A stretch of 64,000 nucleotides of DNA from Adlercreutzia hattorii (lineage in GTDB: Bacteria; Actinomycetota; Coriobacteriia; Coriobacteriales; Eggerthellaceae): positions 2,093,001-2,157,000 of the forward strand of contig NZ_AP022829.1 of the NCBI RefSeq assembly GCF_011405655.1. The letters run 5' to 3'. This document shows, one piece after another, positions 25,235 through 34,488 of the stretch (the stretch's first letter is position 1; each line of letters begins with the position of its first letter). The position numbers and the translations under genes are program-made. The notes beneath the pieces were generated by a model, which saw only the letters and a list, made by a program, of their open reading frames with translations, searched no databases and was not told the origin of the DNA.

Positions 25235-27229
25235 CTACTCATATCGGCTTTCGTTAAAATCGCGAATCTCCCGATCGGTGAGATCGGCCATGGGATTGCC
25301 TGCATGCTTCTTCGCAAGCTCAATCATCTCGTCCACGCCAGATCGTTTCTTCATTTTCAGCTGCTCGCGCACCGTAGCGGCGATGCCTTCGGCATTCAGG
25401 CCGAGGTCGGCGAAGAGTTGGGGCACGGGACCCTGGCCGATGAAGCGGTCGGGGATGCCCAGCGTGACGGCAGGCGTCGTGGCACCCTGGCGGGCCAGCA
25501 CCTCCAGCACGCCCTCGCCGGCGCCTCCCGCGATGACGCCCTCCTCCACCGTGACCACCAAACGGCAGGCCGCCGCCGCAGCGATGGCCTCCGCATCCAG
25601 CGGCTTCACCCAGCGCATGTCCACCACGCGGCACTCGATGCCCTCGGCGGACAGCAGCTCGGCGGCGGCGCGGACTTGGCCCACCATGCGACCGAAGGCG
25701 AGCAGGGCCACGTCGCCCCCCTCGCGCACCGTGCGGGACTTCCCCACTTCCAGAACTTCCGGCACATCCGGCAACGGCGCACCCTCGGCCTCGCCGCGCG
25801 GGTAGCGCAGCGACACGGGGCCCTCCAAAACCAGCGCCGTATGCAGCGCGTGCACGAGCTCCGCCTCGTCGGAGGGCGCGAGCACCCGCATGTTCGGCAC
25901 CATGCGCGTGTACACCATGTCGAAGACGCCGTGGTGCGTAGGCCCGTCATCGCCCACCAGGCCCGCGCGATCGAAAGCGAACACCACATTCGCCTCCGGC
26001 AGGGCCACATCGATGATCATCTGATCCACAGCCCGCTGCATGAAGGTGGAGTACAGCGCCACCACGGGCTTCTTGCCACCCGACGAGAGGCCGGCCGCCA
26101 TGCCCACCGCCTGCTCCTCGGCGATGCCCACGTCCACAAAGCGCGAGGGGAACTCCGCCGCGAAGGTCTTCAGCCCCGTGCCGCCGGTCATGGCCGCCGT
26201 GATGGCCACCACGTCCGCATCGTTGGCCGCCTCGTCGGCGAGCGCCGCACCGAAGACCTCGGTGTAGCTGGGGGCGCGCCCGGGCTTCTTCAACGCGCGG
26301 CCCGTGGCAATATCGTAGGGGCCGGTGCCGTGGAACGCCTCGGGATCGCGGCGGGCGGGCTCGTAGCCCTCCCCCTTCCGCGTGACCACGTGCACGAGCG
26401 CCGGGCCGTCCATTTCCAGCACGAGCGACAAAACGTCGCGCAGCTCGGCGATGTTGTGGCCGTCGATGGGAGCGGTGCACACGATGCCGAGCGATTCGTA
26501 GATCATGGTATGGGGAATCACCATCTGCTTGAGGGATTCCTTCATGTTCTTGCCGAAGCCAAGCAGACCGCGGGCCGCAGGGCCGCCCTGCTCCATGGCC
26601 GCCTGCAGGCCCTCGCGCGCCTCGCGGTAGTGGCTGTTGGCGCGGATGTTGCCCAGATGCTTCATGAGGGCGCCCACGTTGCGCGAGATGGACATTTCGT
26701 TGTCGTTCAAGATGACGACGAGCGGCAACTGCTCGTTGCCCATGTAGTTCAGCGCCTCGAAGGCCATGCCGCCGGCGAGCGACGCGTCCCCGATGAGGGC
26801 CACCACCTTCTCGTCGGTGCCCTTCAACTGCCGCGCCTTTGCGAGGCCCGTGGCGATGGAGAGCGAGTCGGACGCATGACCCGACGGGTGCACGTCGTAG
26901 GGGCTCTCCGATGGCTTGGTGAAGCCGGAAAGGCCGCCGTAGGTGCGCAGCGTTTTGAACGCCTCGCGTCGGCCGGTGAGCAGCTTGTGAGCGTAGGCCT
27001 GGTGCCCCACGTCGAACACCACGCGGTCGCGCGGCATGTCGAGCAGGCTCTCCAAGGCCACGATGATGTCCACGGCGCCCAAAGACGACGCCACATGTCC
27101 CCCGGTGACCGAGGTGGTGGCGACGATCTCCTGGCGGATCTCGCGGGCTAAAATGGCCAGCTCCTCGTTATCGAGCACCTTCAAATCGGCCGGCGAGCTG
27201 ATAGCATCGAGTATGCGCGGGACATCCAT
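25235..27229 (-). CDS. dxs: 1-deoxy-D-xylulose-5-phosphate synthase
   Basis: A 664-residue thiamine diphosphate enzyme that condenses pyruvate and glyceraldehyde 3-phosphate at the start of the MEP isoprenoid pathway. Visible marks are SVTGGHVASSLGAVDI (catalytic His), FDVGHQAYAHKLLTGR, the ThDP motif GDASLAGGMAFEALN...NDNEMSIS, the transketolase-type pyrimidine domain (VDVGIAEEQAVGMAAGL) and FAFDRAGLVGDDGPTHHG. The C-terminal transketolase domain is complete. It lies 12 nt after xseB in the run accC-asp23-nusB-xseB-dxs. Confidence 0.96.
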   Translation of the reverse strand: MDVPRILDAISSPADLKVLDNEELAILAREIRQEIVATTSVTGGHVASSLGAVDIIVALESLLDMPRDRVVFDVGHQAYAHKLLTGRREAFKTLRTYGGLSGFTKPSESPYDVHPSGHASDSLSIATGLAKARQLKGTDEKVVALIGDASLAGGMAFEALNYMGNEQLPLVVILNDNEMSISRNVGALMKHLGNIRANSHYREAREGLQAAMEQGGPAARGLLGFGKNMKESLKQMVIPHTMIYESLGIVCTAPIDGHNIAELRDVLSLVLEMDGPALVHVVTRKGEGYEPARRDPEAFHGTGPYDIATGRALKKPGRAPSYTEVFGAALADEAANDADVVAITAAMTGGTGLKTFAAEFPSRFVDVGIAEEQAVGMAAGLSSGGKKPVVALYSTFMQRAVDQMIIDVALPEANVVFAFDRAGLVGDDGPTHHGVFDMVYTRMVPNMRVLAPSDEAELVHALHTALVLEGPVSLRYPRGEAEGAPLPDVPEVLEVGKSRTVREGGDVALLAFGRMVGQVRAAAELLSAEGIECRVVDMRWVKPLDAEAIAAAAACRLVVTVEEGVIAGGAGEGVLEVLARQGATTPAVTLGIPDRFIGQGPVPQLFADLGLNAEGIAATVREQLKMKKRSGVDEMIELAKKHAGNPMADLTDREIRDFNESRYE

Positions 27230-27241
27230 GGGCGGTTTCCT

Positions 27242-27502
27242 TTAGGCCTCGCGGGGCATGTCGGTTGAACCCGTAGGGGTAGCGCTTGCGCCGCCCTCCT
27301 CGACCGTCGTTTCCTCTTCCGTCGCCAGAAACGCGTCCAAGTCCTGCTCGGACAAATCGCACGCGGAAAGGCCCAGCTTCACGGCCTCCTCGTACAGCTT
27401 CAAGGCGTCGTCCAGCGAGATGTCCTCGGCGGACACCTCGTCAACGATCTCGGAAAGGCGCTCGTGCACGTCCTCGAAGGTGCGACCCTGCTCGTCGGCC
27501 AT
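27242..27502 (-). CDS. xseB: Exodeoxyribonuclease VII small subunit
   Basis: An 86-residue protein. The N-terminal part has the XseB pattern (RTFEDVHERLSEIVDEVSAEDISLDDALKLYEEAVKLGLSACDLSEQDLDAF). An acidic, Thr/Ser/Pro-rich tail of about 25 residues is extra. XseB assembles with the large subunit XseA; no xseA lies beside it in this window. The ATG at 27502 is 5 nt after the nusB stop, with AGGTGGGGG inside nusB. Confidence 0.85.
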   Translation of the reverse strand: MADEQGRTFEDVHERLSEIVDEVSAEDISLDDALKLYEEAVKLGLSACDLSEQDLDAFLATEEETTVEEGGASATPTGSTDMPREA

Positions 27503-27507
27503 GGCGC

Positions 27508-28095
27508 CTACACCCCCACCTGCACGCAAGCAGCGGCGCCCGAGGCGCCCACCAGGGCATCCACCGGGCCGGCGGCGGCAATGTCGGCTCCGACCGCATC
27601 AGCCGCGACCGCGCCATCGCCTTCCATAGAACGCGCGATGCGCCCCAGCACACCGTTCACGAAGCGCGGCGAGTCGTCCTCGCCGCCGAAGCCCTTGGCC
27701 AGCTCCACCGCCTCGTTGATGGAGACCGACACCGGCACGTCGTCGCAGTGGAACATCTCGAAGACGGCCAAGCGCAGGATGGAACGGTCCACGATGGGCA
27801 TGCGGGAGAGCGCCCAGTTCTCGGACGCCGCTTCAATACGCTCATCTACCTGGGCCTGGTTCGCCTCCACGCCGTGGATGAGCGCCAGGGCGTAATCGGT
27901 CAGCGTCCCCTCCTCGATGCGGCCGAACGCGCCCGCCTCGGCAGCATCGGCCTCATCGGCGGGAGCCTCGCGTGCCACCAGGCACAGCCCGCAGTCGAGC
28001 AGCTCGCTGGGCGATTTCCCCGTCAGCTCGCTCGTGTACAGCACCTGCACCGCGCTGATGCGGTCGCGGGTGCGCTCGTGGATTCTCGGAGCCAT
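27508..28095 (-). CDS. nusB: Transcription antitermination factor NusB
   Basis: A 195-residue all-helical protein with RTRDRISAVQVLYTSELTG at the N-terminus and WALSRMPIVDRSILRLAVFEMFHCDDVPVSVSINEAVELAKGFGGEDDSPRFVNGVLGRI, the conserved NusB core that binds boxA RNA with S10. A C-terminal Ala/Gly/Val-rich extension of about 40 residues is unusual in length. The ATG at 28095 has AGGTGG 8 nt upstream. Gaps to neighbours are very small, so one operon with asp23 and xseB is likely. Confidence 0.92.
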   Translation of the reverse strand: MAPRIHERTRDRISAVQVLYTSELTGKSPSELLDCGLCLVAREAPADEADAAEAGAFGRIEEGTLTDYALALIHGVEANQAQVDERIEAASENWALSRMPIVDRSILRLAVFEMFHCDDVPVSVSINEAVELAKGFGGEDDSPRFVNGVLGRIARSMEGDGAVAADAVGADIAAAGPVDALVGASGAAACVQVGV

Positions 28096-28107
28096 ACCGC
28101 GCGCCAC

Positions 28108-28454
28108 CTACGCCTTGAACTGGAGGCCGTCGATGTACACGTCCACCGAGGACACCTCCACGCCGGCCTGGGTGGCCAGCGCCTCGGCGATGGCGCTGCG
28201 CAGCTGCGCCGCCAGCTCGGGCAGCACATAGCCGTAGTAGACTTCCACGTGCACCGCCACGGAAAGCTTGCTGTCGTCGCCCATCTTGGTCTCGATGCCG
28301 GAGGTGGAGGGCTTGCTCGCCAGCATAGAGCGGATGCCGCTCGTGGCGAAGGAGCCCAGCGAGGCCACACCGTCCACCTCGCTGGCGGCCACGGAGATGA
28401 TGGTCTCCATGACCCCCGGGGCGATGGAAAGGCCCTCGACGTTCATCTGGTCTG

Positions 28455-28458
<4 letters not shown>
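28108..28458 (-). CDS. Asp23/Gls24 family envelope stress protein
   Basis: A 116-residue protein of the Asp23/Gls24 (DUF322) family: GLSIAPGVMETIISVAASEVDGVASLG, VAVHVEVYYGYVLPELAAQLRSAIAEALATQAGVEVSSVDVYIDGLQF. These small proteins are abundant in Gram-positives, with a role in envelope homeostasis. The start overlaps the accC stop by 4 nt. The accC-asp23-nusB order is common in Firmicutes and Actinobacteria. Confidence 0.9.
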
Positions 28459-29807
<1,349 letters not shown>

Positions 29808-29816
29808 GTTTGTCTC

Positions 29817-31688
29817 CTACGCGCCCGGCGTGGGGTCGTGGGGCTCCACGTAGAAGAGCACGGTGCCGTACTCCACCGGCGTGGCGTCGGACAGGCACAC
29901 CTCGCGCACGGTGCCCATCTCCTCGGCGGTGATCTCGTTCATGAGCTTCATGGCCTCTACGATGCACAGCGTCTCGCCGGTGGCCACTTCGTCGCCCACC
30001 TTCACGAAGGGCGGCTCGCCCGGGGCCGGGGCCTCGTAGTAGGTGCCCACCATAGGAGCCACCACCGGCTTCCACGTGGCCGGACGATCGCTCGCCGGCT
30101 CCTCGGCGGCCGGCGCGGGCACGGCGGCAACGGGAGCCGCCTGGGCCTGCGGAGCGGCGGGCACGGCAGCGGCCGGCGCGCCCTGGCCCGGCATGCGGAC
30201 AGCGATGCGCATGCCCTCTTCCTCTACGACGATCTCTCCGACGCCGCTCTCCTCGGCAACGCGAACCAGCTCGCGAATCTGATTGATGTCCACGTAATCG
30301 TCCTCCTTGGTGGCGCTGGACTCCTGCTCCAGCATGAAATCGACTTTCTCGGATACCCCGTGCTTGCTCAAATAGGTGCGGGCCTCGTTGGGGAACAGGG
30401 CGTACATGAGCACGTCCTCCTCGCTTTGGGCCAAATCCCCGATCTCGGCGGCGCACTCGTCGTAGGTGGTGGTCACCAGCGTGCCGGGAGCGATCTTCGG
30501 ATCCAAGATCTCGGCGTCGCCGGCCACCTTCGCCACGATTTCCTTGTCCATGTTGCCCGGCGCCTTGCCGTAGTAGCCGCACACATAGTCCTTCATCTCC
30601 TTAGAGATGACGCTCCAGCGCTTGCCCGTCAGCACGTTGAACACCGCCTGGGTGCCCACGATCTGGGACATCGGCGTCACGAGCGGCGGGTAGCCCACCT
30701 CGGCGCGCACCTTCGGGATCTCGGCCATCACCTCGGGCAGACGGTGCGCGGCCTTCTGCACCTCCAGCTGGCTGATGAGGTTGCTCATCATGCCGCCGGG
30801 CACCTGATGCGAGTACACCTGCATATGGATGAGCGAGGACACGCCGCGCTTGTAGTGACCGCGCTTGCGCATCTCCTCCCAGTACTCGGAGATCTCGAAC
30901 AGCAGATCGAGGTCGAGGTCGGTGTCGTAGCGGCTCTCCTTCAGGGCGGCCACGATCATCTCCACCGCCGGATGCGAGTTGCCGAACGCGAGCGGCGCAT
31001 GGGCCGTGTCGGCCACGGCCACGCCGGCCTCGGCGGCCTTCAGGATGTTGGCCGGGGCCATGCCGCCGACGTAATGGCAGTGGATGTGCACCGGCAGGCC
31101 GATTTCCTCGTTGAACGCCTTCACCATGCGCTCGGCGCGATAGGGCGTGAGCATGCCGGCCATGTCCTTGATGGCGATGGTGTCGGCGCCCAGATCCTTC
31201 AGCTGCTGGCCGTATTCCAAGTAGGAATCCAGCGTGTGCACCGGCGAGATCGTGTAGGAGATGGCGCCCTCGAACAGACCGCCGCACTCCTTGATGGCCT
31301 CGGCGTTGTCCACGACGTTGCGGATGTCGTTCAGCGCGTCGAACACGCGGAAGACCTCGACGCCGTTGCGATGCGCCGCGTTGATGAAGCGGTGCACGAT
31401 CTCCTTGGAGTAGTGCTTGTAGCCGACGAGGTTCTGCCCGCGCGAGAGCATGGCGAGCGGCGTGTTGGGCGTGTTCGCCTTGATGGCGCGCAGACGCTCC
31501 CAGGGGTTCTCATCCAAAAAGCGCAGGCAGGAGTCGAACGTCGCCCCGCCCCACGCCTCGATGGCCCAGTAGCCGACGCGGTCCATCTTCGGCAGGATCG
31601 GCAGCATGTCGCCGATCTGCATACGGGTGGCCCAGAGGCTCTGCTGACCGTCGCGGATGGTCGTGTCCATGATCTGAAGCCGTGGCAT
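29817..31688 (-). CDS. Carboxyltransferase (PycB/OadA type) fused to an AccB-type biotin carrier domain
   Basis: A 623-residue fusion. Residues 1-290 form an HMGL-like TIM barrel (MDTTIRDGQQSLWATRM, AIKDMAGMLTPYRAERM, HCHYVGGMAPANILKAAEAG). The PYC_OADA conserved domain follows (about 290-470; PGGMMSNLISQLEVQ). Then comes a stretch resembling the AccB N-terminus (INQIRELVRVAEESGVGEIVVEEEG), a Pro/Ala linker, and a biotinyl domain with EAMKLMNE (biotin Lys). That domain contains EAPAPGEPPF, the short insertion typical of acetyl-CoA carboxylase BCCP rather than of OadA. The barrel suggests pyruvate carboxylation or oxaloacetate decarboxylation. No OadB-like membrane subunit is adjacent. The ATG at 31688 has AAGGAGG upstream. 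Confidence 0.88.
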   Translation of the reverse strand: MPRLQIMDTTIRDGQQSLWATRMQIGDMLPILPKMDRVGYWAIEAWGGATFDSCLRFLDENPWERLRAIKANTPNTPLAMLSRGQNLVGYKHYSKEIVHRFINAAHRNGVEVFRVFDALNDIRNVVDNAEAIKECGGLFEGAISYTISPVHTLDSYLEYGQQLKDLGADTIAIKDMAGMLTPYRAERMVKAFNEEIGLPVHIHCHYVGGMAPANILKAAEAGVAVADTAHAPLAFGNSHPAVEMIVAALKESRYDTDLDLDLLFEISEYWEEMRKRGHYKRGVSSLIHMQVYSHQVPGGMMSNLISQLEVQKAAHRLPEVMAEIPKVRAEVGYPPLVTPMSQIVGTQAVFNVLTGKRWSVISKEMKDYVCGYYGKAPGNMDKEIVAKVAGDAEILDPKIAPGTLVTTTYDECAAEIGDLAQSEEDVLMYALFPNEARTYLSKHGVSEKVDFMLEQESSATKEDDYVDINQIRELVRVAEESGVGEIVVEEEGMRIAVRMPGQGAPAAAVPAAPQAQAAPVAAVPAPAAEEPASDRPATWKPVVAPMVGTYYEAPAPGEPPFVKVGDEVATGETLCIVEAMKLMNEITAEEMGTVREVCLSDATPVEYGTVLFYVEPHDPTPGA

Positions 31689-31881
31689 GAACTCACACCT
31701 CCTTATACACAGGTTAGTCAAAGATCAAGTTTCGGATTATAGGGGAAGCCTACCACGGCCCTGCGCCGCGCCGTCCGATTTGCCGACAAGAAACATCAAC
31801 GAAGCGGCGGGAGGGGCGAACGCGGCCGAAGGGTTGCGCAAGGGGCGGCATCGGCAATCCTTAATCCAAGCGCTCCCTTCG

Positions 31882-31937
31882 CTCAATCACCGCAGCTCAA
31901 CCACCGCAGTTCAACCACCGCAGTTCAACCACCGCAA
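31882..31937. repeat. Four tandem 14-bp repeats
   Basis: Units at 31882, 31896, 31910 and 31924 follow (C/T)TCAA(T/C)CACCGCA(G/A). They lie in the 573-bp space between the carboxyltransferase start and the DUF559 gene, which contains three repeat families and no gene that I can support. Confidence 0.8.
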
Positions 31938-31980
31938 GCCTCAAAAACCAGAGACGCCTTCTGCCCGCTTGGCATTTTTC

Positions 31981-32067
31981 GGAAATAGATGGGAGTTTCG
32001 ATCACAATCGGGAAATAGATGGGAGTTTCGAGCGCCATCGGGAAATAGATGGGAGTCTCGAGCGCCA
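31981..32067. repeat. Three tandem 30-bp repeats
   Basis: Units start at 31981, 32011 and 32041, each beginning GGAAATAGATGGGAGT and ending near AGCGCCATCG. The first unit differs at its 3' end and the last is truncated by 3 nt. No spacers separate the units. Confidence 0.85.
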
Positions 32068-32105
32068 AAACCGCCTCTCTCGTAAGCAAAACGCTCCGAG
32101 AAGTA

Positions 32106-32175
32106 CGCAAAACTCCCAACAACTTCCGATTCTCCCGTCCCGGCTGCGCAAAACTCCCAACAACTTCCGATTCTC
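32106..32175. repeat. Two direct copies of a 29-bp repeat, 41-bp period
   Basis: CGCAAAACTCCCAACAAC... occurs at 32106-32134 and 32147-32175 without mismatch. It is unrelated to the 30-bp units just before it apart from sharing the ACTCCCA/TGGGAGT hexamer core on opposite strands. Confidence 0.8.
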
Positions 32176-32261
32176 GCGATCCTCTTCCGCAATATCCCGG
32201 AATCGCCCTCTCGACATCCCCGCCACCTTAAATCCAACCCCTTCGATAATCCGCATCCGAA

Positions 32262-33311
32262 TCAACGATCAGAGCCTTTCCCATCACGAAACAAGAAGGA
32301 GTTGTGATAGCTCCTCAGCTGCTTGCGAAGCCGCATGTGCCGATCCAAATGGCCGGCCCCTCTTTTCTTCTTAGGTTTGCCCATTCTCGCTGACAGCTGA
32401 TCAAGGAGCTCAGCGCATTGGAATACATTGCCGAGCTGAGAGCCCGTCATGGTGACCAGATCATAGCCCGCCAGCAGAAGCGCGTCCTTTCGCCGCGCAT
32501 CGCGGCTGACCCTATCGTCTGTCCCGTGGAACCTCTTACCGTCATACTCCAAAATCAGACGCTCTTCGGGCCAGAGAATATCGCACACCGCACGCCGACA
32601 CCCGCAGGCTCGCTGGATGCTCTCGGAGAAGTCAATGGGCTCGTTCAGGCGACCGCGCCGCAAACCCAAACCACCTTCGCGCGAAGAAATAAACGCCAAG
32701 GCTGCAAGCTCGGTTTCCATAGGGGATGCCGACTTCGCCATAACATGCCGCACGGCACGTCTGGCCAACTGAACGCCATCGTGGTTGCGGGCGCGCGCAA
32801 CGAAGGCCGACAGGCGGCTCGGCGTCGTCAACGGCGAGCGCACCAAAGACGACGACAGCTCGTCGGAAAGCGGGTAGCAGCCGCACAGTTCGAACCCGAG
32901 CGCGACCAGCTCTCCAAACGCAAGCGCCTTGGCCATCTGAAGGAACAAGAGCTCGGGCGAGCTGACGAGAACGCTTGGCGCGACCTTGACGAACGACCCG
33001 CGAGGGAAGGCGACCGTTGTTCGATGCTTCTTAACTACCGGCGTGTCTCTGGCTCCCTGCGAACCCTCGACAAGCACGTGCACAGGCGCTGAACAAACGT
33101 CAATGCCCGCATCGCGTAAGCAGTCGATAACGTCCTCGTCGCGGAAAGCGCATTGACGGAGAGACGGAACGAAAAGGACGGGAAACGAAGGCGTATGCCC
33201 AGTCTCGCCTGGCCGCATGTCGTGAAACACCCGCAGCGCGAGCGGGTGAGAAGAAGAAGACCACCAGCGCCAGAACTGAAGAGCCGATATGTAACCGAGG
33301 TAAAGCTTCAT
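32262..33311 (-). CDS. DUF559/Vsr-like endonuclease-domain protein
   Basis: A 349-residue protein from an ATG at 33311 (MKLYLGYISALQFWRWW). The C-terminal 110 residues match the DUF559/very-short-patch-repair-like fold: VCDILWPEERLILEYDGKRFHGTDDRVSRDARRKDALLLAGYDLVTMTGSQL, with the D...E-x-D-G-x-x-x-H and R-D-x-x-R-x-x-x-L features of PD-(D/E)XK nucleases. The N-terminal region resembles AbiEi-like helix-turn-helix proteins only loosely. The frame stays open to 33689, but that extension is Arg/Lys/Gly-rich and not convincing. No strong ribosome site precedes the chosen start. The role is unknown; phage defence or regulation are possibilities. Confidence 0.6.
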   Translation of the reverse strand: MKLYLGYISALQFWRWWSSSSHPLALRVFHDMRPGETGHTPSFPVLFVPSLRQCAFRDEDVIDCLRDAGIDVCSAPVHVLVEGSQGARDTPVVKKHRTTVAFPRGSFVKVAPSVLVSSPELLFLQMAKALAFGELVALGFELCGCYPLSDELSSSLVRSPLTTPSRLSAFVARARNHDGVQLARRAVRHVMAKSASPMETELAALAFISSREGGLGLRRGRLNEPIDFSESIQRACGCRRAVCDILWPEERLILEYDGKRFHGTDDRVSRDARRKDALLLAGYDLVTMTGSQLGNVFQCAELLDQLSARMGKPKKKRGAGHLDRHMRLRKQLRSYHNSFLFRDGKGSDR

Positions 33312-33791
33312 GGCGCACCACAATAAACGGAATTGTCGCGGAATAAAGCTGGCGGGATCGCCTCGACAAAACCAACATTCATGAGCGTATAAGTCCTGGT
33401 CATAGGATAGAAATGCGACTCTATTACGGCTTGCGGAAGACACGCTCTCCATAAGCCCCCATGACAGCCCCGCCGCATAGGAGCGCCTCGCGTTTTCCAC
33501 CGCATCCGACACGCCAAGTTTTCCACCGCGCTTGCTGAGCCGCGCTTCCATCGCATTCAACAACCGTTTTTCGCTGCGTCCCCTCCCCGCCCAACCTTTC
33601 GCTCTCCTTTCGCTTTCATCTCGTCGCCAACCGATCCGGCAGCATGATGCCCTTCCATATTTGCCGCCCCCCTTTCTTTCGACTCTCACCCAAAAACTCC
33701 TCCTCCCGCCCCATTACCTTCTATCCCCCTCCTTTATCGCTTCCCTCCTCCCCGCTTTCCTACCCCGCCCCCATCAGGCTAAACGCGAAGT

Positions 33792-33808
33792 TTACCCCGC
33801 TGGGGTAA
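33792..33808 (+). promoter_or_regulatory. Operator-like palindrome upstream of the cytochrome-flavoprotein operon
   Basis: TTACCCC-GCT-GGGGTAA, 7-bp perfect arms, lies 75 bp before the cytochrome ATG. Twenty bases further on, GGCGCACACTG (33828-33838) is identical to a sequence before the DmsA-type operon at 42953-42963. The rest of 33312-33882 is a strikingly pyrimidine-rich strand (about 33580-33775) without a gene. Confidence 0.5.
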
Positions 33809-33882
33809 TAGCTTTTCGGGGCGGCGCGGCGCACACTGGGCGCCATCGTTTCTAACACAAGTAAGGAAGGGAGGAAACGATC

Positions 33883-34488
33883 ATGAGCATCGACGAAGAG
33901 AAGGGGGCCGCGGGCGGACCGGCTCCCAAGAAGCGTCCCAAACGCGGGTGGATCGTCGCCGGCGTGGTGGCGGCCATTATCGTGGTGGCCGGCGCCGGGT
34001 TCTGGGTGTGGCACGAGCAGCCGAGCTTCTGCAACGCCATCTGCCACAGCCCCATGGACTACTACGTGGAGACCTACGACTCCGGCGACCCGAACCTGGG
34101 CGTGACCGTGCACGCGAAGGCCGGCGAGTCGTGCCTCGACTGCCACACCGCCGAGCTGACGACCCAGATCTCGGAGGTGTGCGCCTGGGTGTCCGACAAC
34201 TACCCCATGACCGAAGACGGCACCATACTCGCCACCGGCAAGCAGTTCGCCAGCGAGGAGTTCTGCGCGCGAGCCGAGTGCCACGGAGGCAAGTCCTTTG
34301 ACGAGATCACCGCGGGCCTGTGGGGATTCGCCGGCAACGACGAGAAGTACAACCCGCATTCCAGCCATCAGGACATGGCCTTGGAATGCGGCGACTGCCA
34401 CAAAGCCCACGAGAACCAGGTGCTCGTCTGCAACGAGTGCCATGATCTGACCCTGCCCGAGGGATGGGAGGCTCCCAATGTCCAGTAA
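33883..34488 (+). CDS. Membrane-anchored multiheme cytochrome c (NapC/NrfH-like)
   Basis: A 201-residue protein with a cytoplasmic Lys/Pro-rich start, one transmembrane helix (about 22-44) and an exported domain. Heme motifs are CLDCH, CGDCH and CNECH, plus two spaced variants, CNAICH (CX3CH, followed by SPM as in the first heme of NrfH-type quinol dehydrogenases) and CARAECH (CX4CH). Up to five hemes are possible. It would take electrons from menaquinol and pass them to the flavoprotein encoded by the next gene, which overlaps it by 11 nt. GGGAGG precedes the ATG. Confidence 0.87.
   Translation: MSIDEEKGAAGGPAPKKRPKRGWIVAGVVAAIIVVAGAGFWVWHEQPSFCNAICHSPMDYYVETYDSGDPNLGVTVHAKAGESCLDCHTAELTTQISEVCAWVSDNYPMTEDGTILATGKQFASEEFCARAECHGGKSFDEITAGLWGFAGNDEKYNPHSSHQDMALECGDCHKAHENQVLVCNECHDLTLPEGWEAPNVQ

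Noticed and set aside
31687-32085. A plus-strand frame whose product repeats NRWEFRA
   Set aside because: The repeated peptide is the translation of the 30-bp DNA repeats; there is no ribosome site or recognisable domain.
31981-32175. Possible CRISPR array
   Set aside because: The 30-bp units directly abut with no unique spacers, the neighbouring 29-bp unit is unrelated, and no cas gene lies in the window.
33312-33689. N-terminal extension of the DUF559 protein
   Set aside because: The extension is basic, low complexity and translated from a purine-rich strand; the family-like start is at 33311.
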